Below, in pieces: positions 19,285-28,197 of a stretch of 64,000 nucleotides of DNA. The stretch is from Streptomyces erythrochromogenes (lineage in GTDB: Bacteria; Actinomycetota; Actinomycetes; Streptomycetales; Streptomycetaceae), in assembly GCF_036170895.1 (NCBI RefSeq), contig NZ_CP108036.1:7165501-7229500 (forward strand). Reading direction: 5' to 3'. The translations under genes and the position numbers were made by a program. Every line of letters begins with the position of its first letter. Position 1 is the first letter of the stretch. The notes under the pieces were generated by a model that saw only the letters and a program-made list of their open reading frames with translations, did not search any database and was not told where the DNA came from.

Positions 19285-22200
19285 TCTCGCCGAACGGCTC
19301 GGCCGCCTGCCCCAGGGACAGCGCTCCCGGCTGCTGGGCAGGATGCGCAACCAGATGACGGCCGGCGTGGGCCGCCGCGTCGAACTGGGGCGCGCCGACC
19401 ACGGACCGCGCTCCCGCTCCTCCTTCCAGCAGGAGCAGATGTGGTTCGTCGACAAGCTCGGCGCCGGCAAGGCCCGCAACAACATAGCCCTCTCCATAGC
19501 CCTGGGCGGTCCCCTGGACCGGGCCGCCCTGCACGAGGCCCTCAACGCCGTGGTCACCCGCCACCAGGTGCTCCACAGCAAACTCGTCGAGATCGACGGA
19601 GTCCCCTGGCAGGAGCCCGTCCCCTCCTTCGTGCTCGGCGTCCAGAGCACCGACCTGTCGGGCAGCGAGGACGCCGACCGCGAACTCGCCGAGCTCACCA
19701 CCACCTGCGCGGCGGCCCCCTTCGACCTGGCCGCCGCCCCGCCCGTGCGCGCCCACCTCGTACGCCTCGCCGAGGACCGGCACGTCCTGCTCTGGGTCGT
19801 CCACCACATCGCCTGGGACCCCGGCTCGACCCGGATCTTCACCGAGGAACTGACCGCCAGCTACGCCGCGGCCGCCGCGGGCAAGCGACCCGAAGCCCCC
19901 AGACTCGCCGTCGAGTACGCCGACTTCGCGGCCTGGCAGCGGGCCAAGCTGGAGAACGACGAGCACGGCCGGGCGCTCGCCGCCAAATGGCGCCAGATCC
20001 TCGCCGGCGCCGTCGCCACCGAGGTCATGCCCGACCATCCGCGCGGTCCCGAGACCCGCGGCGACGGACGCGGCCTGAAACTGACCCTCGACCAGAAGCT
20101 GCTGGACCGGCTCACCGAGCTCGCCGACGCGGGCAGCACCACCGTCTTCACCACCCTGCTGGCCGCCTTCAACGCGCTGCTGCGGCACTGGACCCGGACC
20201 GAGGACGTCGTCGTCGGCACGGCCAGCGCCTCCCGCCCGCACCCCGACCTGGAACAGGTCATCGGCTGCTTCGTCCAGATGATCACCCTGCGGACCGAGG
20301 TCACCGACGCACTCACCTTCCGCGAGCTCGTCACCCGCACCGCCGCCTCCGTGATGGACTCCTTCACCAGCAGCGAACTGCCCTTCGAGCAGGTAGTGGA
20401 GGCCGTCCGGCCGGTCCGCGACCCACTGCGCCACCCGCTCTTCCAGATCGAGTTCACCTCGCTCGGCCGCTGGGGCACCCACCGGGCGCAGGCCGCGGAC
20501 GTCGAGTTCACCATGGACCAACTGCACGACGGCGCAGCCAAGTTCGACATGAGCTTCCTCGTCGGCGAGAACGACGGCCTGGAACTCTCCCTCGAATACA
20601 ACACCTCCCTCTACCGGCACGGCACGGCCAGCGCCCTCCTCACCGCCTTCAAGCAGGTCCTGGAGCAGGTCGCCGAGAACCCCGACCTCCGGGTCGGCGA
20701 CATCAGCCTGGTCGAGGAGCCGGCCGCCTCCCGGCACGCCCGCGAGCTGTCCCGCGGCGGCCCGGTCGACGAGAGCGCCTGGACCACCACCCTCGACCGC
20801 GCCTTCCGCGAGCGGGCCACCATCCACCCCGACGCCGTCGCCGTCCGCCACGGCGCCACACGGCTGGACTACGCCGCCCTCGACCGCTGGTCCGAGGCCA
20901 TCGCCCACCGGCTGCGCGACCGCGGCGTCGGACACGGCGACCCGGTCGCCCTGTGCGTGGCCCGCGGCCCGGCCGCCGTCGCCGGAGTGCTCGGCGTCCT
21001 CAAGGCGGGCGCCCACTACATCCCCGTCGACCCGGCCGCCCCGGCCGAGCGCACCCGCACCGTCCTGGCCGACGCCAAGGTCCGCCACGCCCTCGTCGAC
21101 GAGAGCGCGCAGCTGCCCGTACCGCTGGAGCTCGTGAACACCGGGACCGCGGCCCCCGTCCGCGAGGTCCCCTCCCTCGCCCTCAGCTCCACCCCCGCCG
21201 ACCTGGCCTACGTGCTCTACACCTCCGGCAGCAGCGGAACCCCGAAGGGGGTCATGATCGAGCACCGCTCGGTCACCCACTTCTCCCGCACCATCGCCAA
21301 GGCCTACGAGATCAAGGCCGAGGACCGGGTCCTGCACTTCGCCCCCCTCACCTTCGACGTCTCCGTCTTCGAGATCTTCACCACCCTGCTCGCGGGCGGC
21401 TCGCTCGTCATCGCCACCGACGACGAACGCCGCGACCCCGCCCTGCTCCAGGCCCGGATGCGCGAGGACGCGGTGACCGTCGCCGAACTCCCGCCCGCAC
21501 TCCTGCCGCTGCTCGACCAGGCGGCCCTGCCGGACCTGCGCCTGGTCTCGGTCGGCGGCGAGGCCTTCCCCGGCAGGCTGGTCGCCGAATGGACCGCGGG
21601 GGAGCGCCGGTTCGTCAACGGCTACGGCCCGACCGAGGCCACCGTCGCGGTGACGCTGATGGACTGCACCGGCAGCTACGACCGCAACCCGCCCATCGGC
21701 CGCCCCATGCCGGGCCACCAGGCCTTCGTGCTCGACGAGCGGCTGCGGCCGGTCCCGCCCGGCGTCCCCGGCGAACTGTGCGTGGCCGGCCCGGGCGTGG
21801 CCCGCGGCTACCTGGGCCGCCCCGACCTCACCGCCGAACGCTTCGCGGACAACCCCTACGCCGACGGCCCCGAGACCGCGCGCCTCTACCGCACCGGCGA
21901 CCTCGTCCGCTGGCTGCCCGGCGGCAACCTCGACTTCCTCGGCCGCACCGACCGCCAGCTCAAGGTGCGCGGCCACCGGATCGAGCCGGGCGAGGTCGAG
22001 GCCGTCCTGACCGGGCACCCCTCCGTGCAGCAGGCCGTCGTGGTGGCCCAGCCCGCCGCGGGCGGCGAGCGCATGCTGGCCGCCTACGTCACCGTCGAGC
22101 AGGTCGGCTCGTACGCCTCGGAGGTCGCCGACGCCGAGGGACTGCGCGCCTACACGGCCGTCCGGCTCCCCGGCTACATGGTCCCGGTCGTCGTCGTCCT

Positions 22201-22633
22201 GGACGAGCTGCCGCTGACCCCGCACGGGAAGGTCGACACCGCCGCCCTGCCGCTGCCCACCGAGCAGTCGGCACAGGGCGGGACCCCGCCGCGCGACGCC
22301 GTCGAGGAGCAGATCTGCCGCGACATCCTCACCCCGCTCCTGGAATGGCAGAACCCGGACGTGGAGGGCGACTTCTTCGCCCTGGGCGGCAGCTCCCTCC
22401 AGGCCACCATCGTGGTCTCCCGGGTCCGGGCCCTCTTCGGCATCGACATCGCCCTCGCCGACTTCTTCGGCCGCCCGACCGTCTCGGGCCTGGCCGAACT
22501 CGTCCGCGCGGCGAAGGCCGAGGCCGCCGGCGAACAGGACCGGCTGCTCGCGGTCTTCGAGCAGATCGAGAACATGAGCGACGAAGAGGCCGCGGCCCTC
22601 CTCGGCTCCCTCCAGCAGCCGGAGGGGCCCTGA
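19277..22633 (+). CDS. NRPS C-A-PCP elongation module
   Basis: 1118 residues, starting at ATG 19277, which overlaps the end of the preceding NRPS gene by 8 bp; GGAGG is at 19267-19271. The C domain (about 45-460) has HHIAWDPGS, where the usual Gly after Asp is Pro but both histidines are kept. The A domain (about 490-985) shows YTSGSSGTPKG, YGPTEAT, YRTGD and HGKVD; specificity positions read by eye are D-V-F-E-V-V-G-V-A, not confidently assignable. The PCP (about 1005-1075) carries LGGSSLQ with Ser1040 as the likely phosphopantetheine site. A short acidic tail (FEQIENMSDEEAAALL) resembles a docking segment. It adds one amino acid to the peptide. Confidence 0.92.
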   Translation: MSDLAERLGRLPQGQRSRLLGRMRNQMTAGVGRRVELGRADHGPRSRSSFQQEQMWFVDKLGAGKARNNIALSIALGGPLDRAALHEALNAVVTRHQVLHSKLVEIDGVPWQEPVPSFVLGVQSTDLSGSEDADRELAELTTTCAAAPFDLAAAPPVRAHLVRLAEDRHVLLWVVHHIAWDPGSTRIFTEELTASYAAAAAGKRPEAPRLAVEYADFAAWQRAKLENDEHGRALAAKWRQILAGAVATEVMPDHPRGPETRGDGRGLKLTLDQKLLDRLTELADAGSTTVFTTLLAAFNALLRHWTRTEDVVVGTASASRPHPDLEQVIGCFVQMITLRTEVTDALTFRELVTRTAASVMDSFTSSELPFEQVVEAVRPVRDPLRHPLFQIEFTSLGRWGTHRAQAADVEFTMDQLHDGAAKFDMSFLVGENDGLELSLEYNTSLYRHGTASALLTAFKQVLEQVAENPDLRVGDISLVEEPAASRHARELSRGGPVDESAWTTTLDRAFRERATIHPDAVAVRHGATRLDYAALDRWSEAIAHRLRDRGVGHGDPVALCVARGPAAVAGVLGVLKAGAHYIPVDPAAPAERTRTVLADAKVRHALVDESAQLPVPLELVNTGTAAPVREVPSLALSSTPADLAYVLYTSGSSGTPKGVMIEHRSVTHFSRTIAKAYEIKAEDRVLHFAPLTFDVSVFEIFTTLLAGGSLVIATDDERRDPALLQARMREDAVTVAELPPALLPLLDQAALPDLRLVSVGGEAFPGRLVAEWTAGERRFVNGYGPTEATVAVTLMDCTGSYDRNPPIGRPMPGHQAFVLDERLRPVPPGVPGELCVAGPGVARGYLGRPDLTAERFADNPYADGPETARLYRTGDLVRWLPGGNLDFLGRTDRQLKVRGHRIEPGEVEAVLTGHPSVQQAVVVAQPAAGGERMLAAYVTVEQVGSYASEVADAEGLRAYTAVRLPGYMVPVVVVLDELPLTPHGKVDTAALPLPTEQSAQGGTPPRDAVEEQICRDILTPLLEWQNPDVEGDFFALGGSSLQATIVVSRVRALFGIDIALADFFGRPTVSGLAELVRAAKAEAAGEQDRLLAVFEQIENMSDEEAAALLGSLQQPEGP

Positions 22634-24039
22634 TGGCCGGACCGGCCGGGCTGGAGGGAGCGCTCGCCGCGCTCCCCGAGGCCAAGCGCGAGCTCGCCCG
22701 CCTGATGCTGGCCGCCCGCCGGCCCGTACCCGCACACCCGGCCCCGCGCTCCGGCGCGGGGCCCGTCCCGCCGACCGCACTCCAGACCCGGCTGTGGCGT
22801 CGGGAGCGCACCCACCCGGCCGTCGCCACCGGCTCGCACGCCCTCCGGCTGACCGGCCCCCTCGACCCGCAGCGGCTGAACGAGGCCCTCACCGGGGTGC
22901 TGCGCCGCCACGAGGCACTGCGCACCCGGCTGGTGCGCTCCACCGCGGACCAGCCGCGGCTGCACGTGGACGAGGAACCGGTCCTGCGGCTCACCCGGGC
23001 CGACCTGTCGGGCTTCACCCCGCAGGCCGCGGCCGAGCGGACCGCCCTGCAGCTCACCGAGAGCGCCTCCACCGTCCTGGACCTGGAGAGCGGCCGCACC
23101 AGCGCGTTCCGGCTGCTGCGGACCGGCCCCGACGAGCACGTCCTGATCCTCGCCTCCCACCTCGCGGTCTTCGACGGCTGGTCCTCCGGGGTCTTCCTCG
23201 CGGACCTCGCCGCCGGCTACCGCGAGGGCCCCGAGAGCCTGACCCCGCCCGAACTCCAGTTCCCCGACTACGCCGACTGGCAGCACCGCTGGCTCGCCGG
23301 GCCGGACGGCACCGCCGAACTCACCCGCCGCCGGGCCGTGTTCGCCGCCGACCCGCCCGCCCCCCGGGCCCCCGGCGGCTTCGAGCGCGGACACCTGCCC
23401 GTACGGCTGGCCCGCGGTCCCGTCGACGCCGGGCTGGAGCTGGGCGCGGCCGAGGGGGCCACCCCGTTCATGACCCTGCTCGCCGCGCTCGCCGTCGTAC
23501 TGGCCCGCAGGGACGGCCGCACCTCCGTGGTGATCGGCACCCCGGCCGCCGGCCGGTTCGCCGCACCGCTGGAGGGTGCGGTCGGGCAGTACACCACCGT
23601 CGTGTCGATCCGGCTCGACCTCGCGGGCGGGCCCGCCTTCCGCGAGCTCCTGCACCGCACCCGCACCGCGGTGGCCGACGCCCTGGCCCACCAACGCCTG
23701 CCCGTGGACGTGCTGTTCGGCGACGGCACGCCACCGCCGTACAACGTCCTGTTCGCCCTCCACAACTACCCGGCCGTACCGCTGGACCTGCCCGGCATCG
23801 AGGTCGGCCAGCTGCCCGGGCCGCCCGCCCGCCACCTGGAGCTCTACAGCCCCGACCCGGCCGCGGCCCTGGCCTGCGTCGGCCTGGTGGAGCGGGACGG
23901 CGAGATCGGCGGCACCGCCGAGTACAACCGGCACGCGGCCACGCCCGAGGACGTGCGGGGCCTGCTCACCGGCATCGAGGAGGTGCTGGACCGGGCCGTC
24001 GCCGCGCCCGCCTCCCCACTCACCACCACCCGGCACTGA
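22633..24039 (+). CDS. Free-standing NRPS condensation-like domain with altered active site
   Basis: 468 residues, the length of one C domain plus a 50-residue leader (EALPEAKRELARLML-like helix). C-domain features are visible: TALQTRLWRRE at the start, PDYADWQHRW, GTPAAGRFAAPLEGAVGQY, and LPVDVLFGDG near the end. The catalytic HHxxxDG motif reads HLAVFDG (His176, Leu177), so the second, catalytic histidine is leucine. It may be inactive for peptide bond formation, act as a dehydrating or docking partner, or recruit the downstream dehydrogenases. Its ATG overlaps the stop of the C-A-PCP gene (TGATG), so the two are made together. It is followed by a perfect GC hairpin. Confidence 0.85.
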   Translation: MAGPAGLEGALAALPEAKRELARLMLAARRPVPAHPAPRSGAGPVPPTALQTRLWRRERTHPAVATGSHALRLTGPLDPQRLNEALTGVLRRHEALRTRLVRSTADQPRLHVDEEPVLRLTRADLSGFTPQAAAERTALQLTESASTVLDLESGRTSAFRLLRTGPDEHVLILASHLAVFDGWSSGVFLADLAAGYREGPESLTPPELQFPDYADWQHRWLAGPDGTAELTRRRAVFAADPPAPRAPGGFERGHLPVRLARGPVDAGLELGAAEGATPFMTLLAALAVVLARRDGRTSVVIGTPAAGRFAAPLEGAVGQYTTVVSIRLDLAGGPAFRELLHRTRTAVADALAHQRLPVDVLFGDGTPPPYNVLFALHNYPAVPLDLPGIEVGQLPGPPARHLELYSPDPAAALACVGLVERDGEIGGTAEYNRHAATPEDVRGLLTGIEEVLDRAVAAPASPLTTTRH

Positions 24040-24041
24040 GC

Positions 24042-24068
24042 GGGGCCGGGGCCCGCGGCCCCGGCCCC
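24042..24068 (+). terminator. Hairpin terminator after the free-standing C domain gene
   Basis: Perfect 12-bp inverted repeat GGGGCCGGGGCC (24042-24053) and its complement (24057-24068) with a CGC loop, starting 3 bp after the stop codon. It would end or attenuate the NRPS transcript before the acyl-CoA dehydrogenase pair. Confidence 0.65.
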
Positions 24069-24118
24069 CCCGCTCGATCCCCCACCGGACCCACCCAGAC
24101 CCGCCTAGGGAGTTGCCC

Positions 24119-25309
24119 GTGCTCACCACCGAGTTCTACCGCGCGCCCGCGGACTGCGGGCTCGTACGGAGCGGGGCCGACGTGCCCCGCACCCCCATGC
24201 GGGCCCTGCGCGAGGACATCCACGACATCCTGGTGTCCGCCCCCGTCGCCGAGGCCCGGCGCACCCGGGACCCCCGGCCCATCCACCGGGCCCTCGGCGA
24301 GAAGGGCCTGCTCGCACCCCAGTGGCCCGAGGAGTACGGGGGCCGCGGCGTCAGCCAGGTCGCGGCGGCCGTGCTGGTCGAGGAACTGGCCATGCACGAC
24401 GTCCCCGACCTGCTGCACACGCTCACCGTGCAGATCGTCGGCTCCACCCTGCTCAACGTCGCGAGCCCGCAGATGAAGGCGCGCCACCTGCCCGGCTTCG
24501 CCGCCGGCACCTCCTTCGGCTGCGTGCTCTTCAGCGAACCGCAGGCCGGCTCCGACCTCAACATCCTCTCCACCCGCGCCGTCTCCGACGGCAAGGGCGG
24601 CTACAAGCTCTACGGCACCAAGGTCCACTCGCTCTTCGCCCGCTTCGCCGACTACGGCCTGTGCCTGGCCCGCGGCGAGGACGACGCCTTCAGCCTCTTC
24701 CTCGTGCCCCTGGCCCAGCCCGGCGTCACCATCCGGCAGATCCCGGGCATCGGCGACGACGCCTTCCACGAGGTCGCCCTCGACGGAGTGTCCGTCACCG
24801 CCGACGATGTCGTCGGCACCATCGGCCAGGGCTGGGCGATCGTCGTCAAGACCCTGGCCTTCGAACGCACCGGCCTCGACTACTACGTCAAGGCGCTGCG
24901 CTGGTACCGGGCCGCCGTCGAACGGCTGGAGGCCCACACCGACCGGCTGGAGGCCGGCCAGCACGACCAGATCGGCCTGGCCAAGCTCAACGCCCGGCTG
25001 CTCGCGGCCGGCACCCTGGTCCGCCGCGTCCTCACCCGCCTCGACCGGGGCGAGCTCAACGAGGACGAGGCCGCCGCCGCGAAGTGGTACACCACCGAAC
25101 TCGCCGCGGAGGTGGCCTGGTGGGCCGCCGAACTCGACGGCGACACGAGCATGACCCTCGACGACCCGGAGGTCGACGGGGTGGCACACCCACTCGATTC
25201 GGCGATGCGCGAAGCCCCGGGGATGCGGATATCCGGCGGCACCGCCGAAATGATGCTGGAGACGCTGGCCCGGCTGCGTCTCGACTCAGGGGCGGAGGTA
25301 CGGCCGTGA
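24119..25309 (+). CDS. Acyl-CoA dehydrogenase family flavoprotein (first of pair)
   Basis: 396 residues with the full acyl-CoA dehydrogenase fold: N-terminal helices, the beta-domain FAD and substrate segment FSEPQAGSDLNIL, then the C-terminal helical domain ending MRISGGTAEMMLETLARLRL, as in FadE-type enzymes. The start GTG 24119 has AGGGAG seven to nine bases upstream. Its stop overlaps the next start (GTGA), so the two dehydrogenases are coupled and may form a heteromer, as paired FadE proteins do. In NRPS clusters this family can desaturate a carrier-bound aminoacyl group; formation of a dehydroamino acid residue in the peptide is the favoured but unproven role. Confidence 0.88.
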   Translation: MLTTEFYRAPADCGLVRSGADVPRTPMRALREDIHDILVSAPVAEARRTRDPRPIHRALGEKGLLAPQWPEEYGGRGVSQVAAAVLVEELAMHDVPDLLHTLTVQIVGSTLLNVASPQMKARHLPGFAAGTSFGCVLFSEPQAGSDLNILSTRAVSDGKGGYKLYGTKVHSLFARFADYGLCLARGEDDAFSLFLVPLAQPGVTIRQIPGIGDDAFHEVALDGVSVTADDVVGTIGQGWAIVVKTLAFERTGLDYYVKALRWYRAAVERLEAHTDRLEAGQHDQIGLAKLNARLLAAGTLVRRVLTRLDRGELNEDEAAAAKWYTTELAAEVAWWAAELDGDTSMTLDDPEVDGVAHPLDSAMREAPGMRISGGTAEMMLETLARLRLDSGAEVRP

Positions 25310-26451
25310 CGACCCAGGCGGTCAACGGGAGCGGTACGGAAGGGGCGGCCGGCCAGGCGCCCGAGCGGTGGCGGGAGCGGGAGGACGAGGACTCGCTCTT
25401 CCGGCAGCTCAGGCTCACCGTGCGGCAGGGACTGGAGGTCGACGGGGACACTCCCGCGGGCGCCTGGGAGGCGCTGACCCAGGTCGGGGCCTGGGAGTTC
25501 GCCCTCCCCATCGAGAAGGAGGGCCTCGACCTCGGCCAGGCCGTGCTCGCCATGGTCTGCGAGGAGGCCGGCAACGCGATGCAGCCCGTCCCGCTCGCCG
25601 ACACCCTCCTCGCGCTCGACGTGCTCTCCGCCCTCGGCCCCCTCGCGCCCGAGGGCACCGACGACCTGCTGGACCGGGTGCGTGCAGGGGAACTCCAGCT
25701 CGCCGTCCCGGGCCGGCTGCCCGACCCGCGCGGCACCGTACCGCCGGGCATCGCCTGGAAACCGGACGGCGACGGCGCGGGCGTCCTCCTCACCGGCACC
25801 GGCGGCCCGTTCGCCGCCGGCGTCGGGCCGGACGGCCTGCTGGTCCTCGCGAGCGGCCCCGACGGCCCCTGCGTCGCCCTCGTCGACCTGCCCGCGGCGG
25901 GTGTGACCGTACGCCCGCTGCGCGACCACGGCGGGGGCGCGGTCGCCGGCGCCGTCTTCGACGAGGCACGGATCCCGGCCGGGTCGGTACTGCTGCGAGG
26001 GCTCGCCGCCGAACAGGCCCTCGCCCGCGTCGGCCTGCGCGCCGCCGTCCACCAGGCGTCCCTGCTGGCCGGCATCACCGCGGCGGCCCTGACCGCGGTC
26101 GTCTCCCGGATCCGCGGACGGCAGCAGTTCGGCCAGGCCCTGGTCAAGCACCAGGGACCCCGGCTGCGGGTGGCCGGGCTCCTGGCCCGGCTCGACGCCG
26201 TGCGCTGGGCCGTCGGCGACGCGGCCCGCGACCTCGACGAGGGCCGGCTCACCCCGGGGGAGGCCGCCGGGCTCATCGCGCTCACGGCCGAGACCACCCT
26301 GGATGTGACACGTGACGCCGTGCACCTGCACGGCGCCTCCGGTCTCGTACGGGACGGCCTCGTGGCCGGCTGCTACCGGCGCGCGGCCTGGGAGGCCCTG
26401 CGCTGCGGACGCCCCGCCCACCTGTGGGACACCGCGGCGCACACCCCCTGA
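25306..26451 (+). CDS. Acyl-CoA dehydrogenase family protein (second of pair, divergent)
   Basis: 381 residues from GTG 25306, with GGAGG at 25293-25297 inside the preceding gene. N-terminal half: helical domain with EKEGLDLGQAVLAMVCEEAG and QPVPLADTLLALDVL; C-terminal half: IRGRQQFGQALVKHQGPRLRVA and VHLHGASGLVRDG, both typical of acyl-CoA dehydrogenase C-terminal domains. The FAD/beta-domain is weakly conserved compared with the first dehydrogenase, which fits the known pattern of alpha2beta2 FadE heterotetramers in which one partner lacks part of the active site. It lies at the end of the rightward cluster arm and meets the leftward arm at a shared terminator. Confidence 0.85.
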   Translation: MTTQAVNGSGTEGAAGQAPERWREREDEDSLFRQLRLTVRQGLEVDGDTPAGAWEALTQVGAWEFALPIEKEGLDLGQAVLAMVCEEAGNAMQPVPLADTLLALDVLSALGPLAPEGTDDLLDRVRAGELQLAVPGRLPDPRGTVPPGIAWKPDGDGAGVLLTGTGGPFAAGVGPDGLLVLASGPDGPCVALVDLPAAGVTVRPLRDHGGGAVAGAVFDEARIPAGSVLLRGLAAEQALARVGLRAAVHQASLLAGITAAALTAVVSRIRGRQQFGQALVKHQGPRLRVAGLLARLDAVRWAVGDAARDLDEGRLTPGEAAGLIALTAETTLDVTRDAVHLHGASGLVRDGLVAGCYRRAAWEALRCGRPAHLWDTAAHTP

Positions 26452-26464
26452 CCGGCCGGCGCGA

Positions 26465-26497
26465 GGAAGGGGCCCCCGCACTGCGGGAGCCCCTTCC
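26465..26497. terminator. Bidirectional terminator between converging cluster arms
   Basis: Hairpin with arms GGAAGGGGC and GCCCCTTCC at its base, continuing with CCC/GGG pairs after one C/A mismatch. It lies 14 bp after the dehydrogenase stop and 22 bp before the stop of the oppositely oriented acetyltransferase gene, so it can serve both transcripts. Confidence 0.75.
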
Positions 26498-26518
26498 CCT
26501 GTACCGCCGTACCGACCC

Positions 26519-27100
26519 TCAGACCAGGTCGCGGCGCACGATCCAGCGGTGCCGCTTGTCGCTCTTCGCCTCGGTGCGCTGGATCCGGCGGAAGCCGGCC
26601 CGCTCGAACATGTCCATCGTCCCGACATAGGCGAGGGTCGGGTTCACCCGGCCGCCCTCCGGGTCGACCGGATATCCCTCGACGGCGGGCGCGCCGTTCG
26701 CCCGCGCGTGCTCGACGGCCCCCTCCAGCAGGCCCGAGGCGACCCCCTTGCCGCGGAACTCCTTGCGCACGACGAAACAGGTCACCGACCACACGGGCAC
26801 GTCGTCCACCGGCGTGATCGTCTTCGAGGAGGTCAGCCGGTCGAGCTGGCGGCGCGGCGCCACGTTGCACCAGCCGGCCACCTCGCCGTCCAGGAACCCG
26901 AGGACCCCGGGCGGCGGGTCCGCCTTCTCCGTGAGGGTGCGCAGGTGCTCGCCCCGCTCCTCCGCGGTCATCCGCCCGTAGTCGCCGGTGGTCAGCCGCC
27001 ACGCCATGCACCAGCACGTGTGCGCGCTCTTCTTCGGCTGGAGCACCTGGCGGACGTCGTCCCACAGATCCGCCGTGGCGGGCCGGACTTCTAAACTCAT
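26519..27100 (-). CDS. GNAT-family N-acetyltransferase with a TTA codon
   Basis: 193 residues with the GNAT acetyl-CoA loop VVRKEFRGKGVASGLL and a C-terminal block TLAYVGTMDMFERAGFRRI; the segment GWCNVAPRRQLDRL is typical of a small actinobacterial GNAT group. The substrate is unknown; self-resistance or tailoring are both possible. The third codon is TTA (ATG AGT TTA), the rare leucine codon read by the bldA tRNA, so translation may depend on developmental state. It is the last gene of the minus-strand cluster arm, 26 bp after the aldolase gene. The other reading is that it is a chromosomal gene unrelated to the product. Confidence 0.85.
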   Translation of the reverse strand: MSLEVRPATADLWDDVRQVLQPKKSAHTCWCMAWRLTTGDYGRMTAEERGEHLRTLTEKADPPPGVLGFLDGEVAGWCNVAPRRQLDRLTSSKTITPVDDVPVWSVTCFVVRKEFRGKGVASGLLEGAVEHARANGAPAVEGYPVDPEGGRVNPTLAYVGTMDMFERAGFRRIQRTEAKSDKRHRWIVRRDLV

Positions 27101-27126
27101 GCTGCTACTTCGCTCTCTTCCGCTTC

Positions 27127-28197
27127 TTACGAGCGTCCCGCGGGCACGGTCTTCCGCGCCCCGGCGACGACATCGGTCATCACGGCGGTCAGCACCCCGA
27201 GGGCGTGCCGACACGCCTTGTGTCCTACGTCCAGATGGGTGACCAGCCGGACGGTGTCCGGGTCCGGTGCGGTCACCAGCACTCCTTCCTGCGCGGCCCG
27301 TGCGACGACCTCGCCGGCGCCCGGCACCGCGACGAGGACGATGTTGGTCTCGGGCGGGCGCACGGTGAAACCCGCGTCCCGCAGCCCCGCCGCCAGCAGC
27401 CGGGCGTGGTCGTGGTCCTCGGCGATCCGCTCCACGTGGTGGTCCAGGGCGTACAGCCCCGCAGCCGCCAGGATGCCCGACTGCCGCATGCTCCCGCCCA
27501 GGCCGTGCCGCAACTTCCTCGCCCTGGGCAGGTGTTCGGACCGGAGCAGGAGCACCGAACCGACCGGCGCGCCCAGCCCCTTCGACAGGCACACGGACAG
27601 CGAATCGGCCGTCTCCCCGTACTGCGCCGCCGAAGTCCCGGTCGCGGCCATCGCGTTCCAGATCCGGGCGCCGTCCATGTGGACCGCCACGCCCGCGCCG
27701 GACGTCAGCTCGCGCACCTCCCGCAGCGTGTCCAGCGGGTGGACCGTACCGCCGGCCCGGGTGTGGGTCTGCTCCACCTCCACCGCCCGCGTGCCCAGGG
27801 TGTACGCGTTCCCCCGCCGGACCGCGCCGGCCAGCAGCGCCGCGGTGACCACCCCGCGCTCCGCCGCCACCGTACGCGTCTGGATCCCGCCGTAACGGGC
27901 CGGGGAGGCCTCCTCGTGGGCCAGGACGTGCGCCTCGGCGTCGCACACCAGCTCCTCGCCGGGGGCGACGAGGAGCTGCAGCGCGATCTGGTTGGCCATC
28001 ACCCCCGACGGCGTGAACAGGGCCGCCGGGAAGCCGAAGAGCCCGGCCAGGCGCTCCTCCAGGGCGCGGACCGTCGGATCCTCCCCGAAGAGGTCGTCGC
28101 CGACCTCCGCGCCGGCCATCGCGGCCCGCATCCCGGGACCCGGCCGGGTCACCGTGTCGCTGCGCAGATCGGCGGTGCCGGAAAAGCCCATGGTCAT
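27127..28197 (-). CDS. PLP-dependent L-threonine aldolase family enzyme (probable beta-hydroxytryptophan aldolase)
   Basis: 356 residues, beta-eliminating lyase/threonine aldolase fold. Seen: the N-terminal LRSDTVTRPGPGMRAAM, the PLP-stacking GDDLFGEDPTVRALEE region, HMDGARIWNA, and the Schiff-base lysine in CLSKGLGAPVGS (Lys206). The enzyme class reversibly splits beta-hydroxy amino acids into glycine plus an aldehyde. In this cluster a retro-aldol on beta-hydroxy-(chloro)tryptophan would give the indole-3-carbaldehyde needed by the aldehyde dehydrogenase at 2381. Its start overlaps the DUF2461 stop by 4 bp (ATGA), indicating translational coupling. Two in-frame ATGs (28197 and 28191) are both usable. 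Confidence 0.92.
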   Translation of the reverse strand: MTMGFSGTADLRSDTVTRPGPGMRAAMAGAEVGDDLFGEDPTVRALEERLAGLFGFPAALFTPSGVMANQIALQLLVAPGEELVCDAEAHVLAHEEASPARYGGIQTRTVAAERGVVTAALLAGAVRRGNAYTLGTRAVEVEQTHTRAGGTVHPLDTLREVRELTSGAGVAVHMDGARIWNAMAATGTSAAQYGETADSLSVCLSKGLGAPVGSVLLLRSEHLPRARKLRHGLGGSMRQSGILAAAGLYALDHHVERIAEDHDHARLLAAGLRDAGFTVRPPETNIVLVAVPGAGEVVARAAQEGVLVTAPDPDTVRLVTHLDVGHKACRHALGVLTAVMTDVVAGARKTVPAGRS

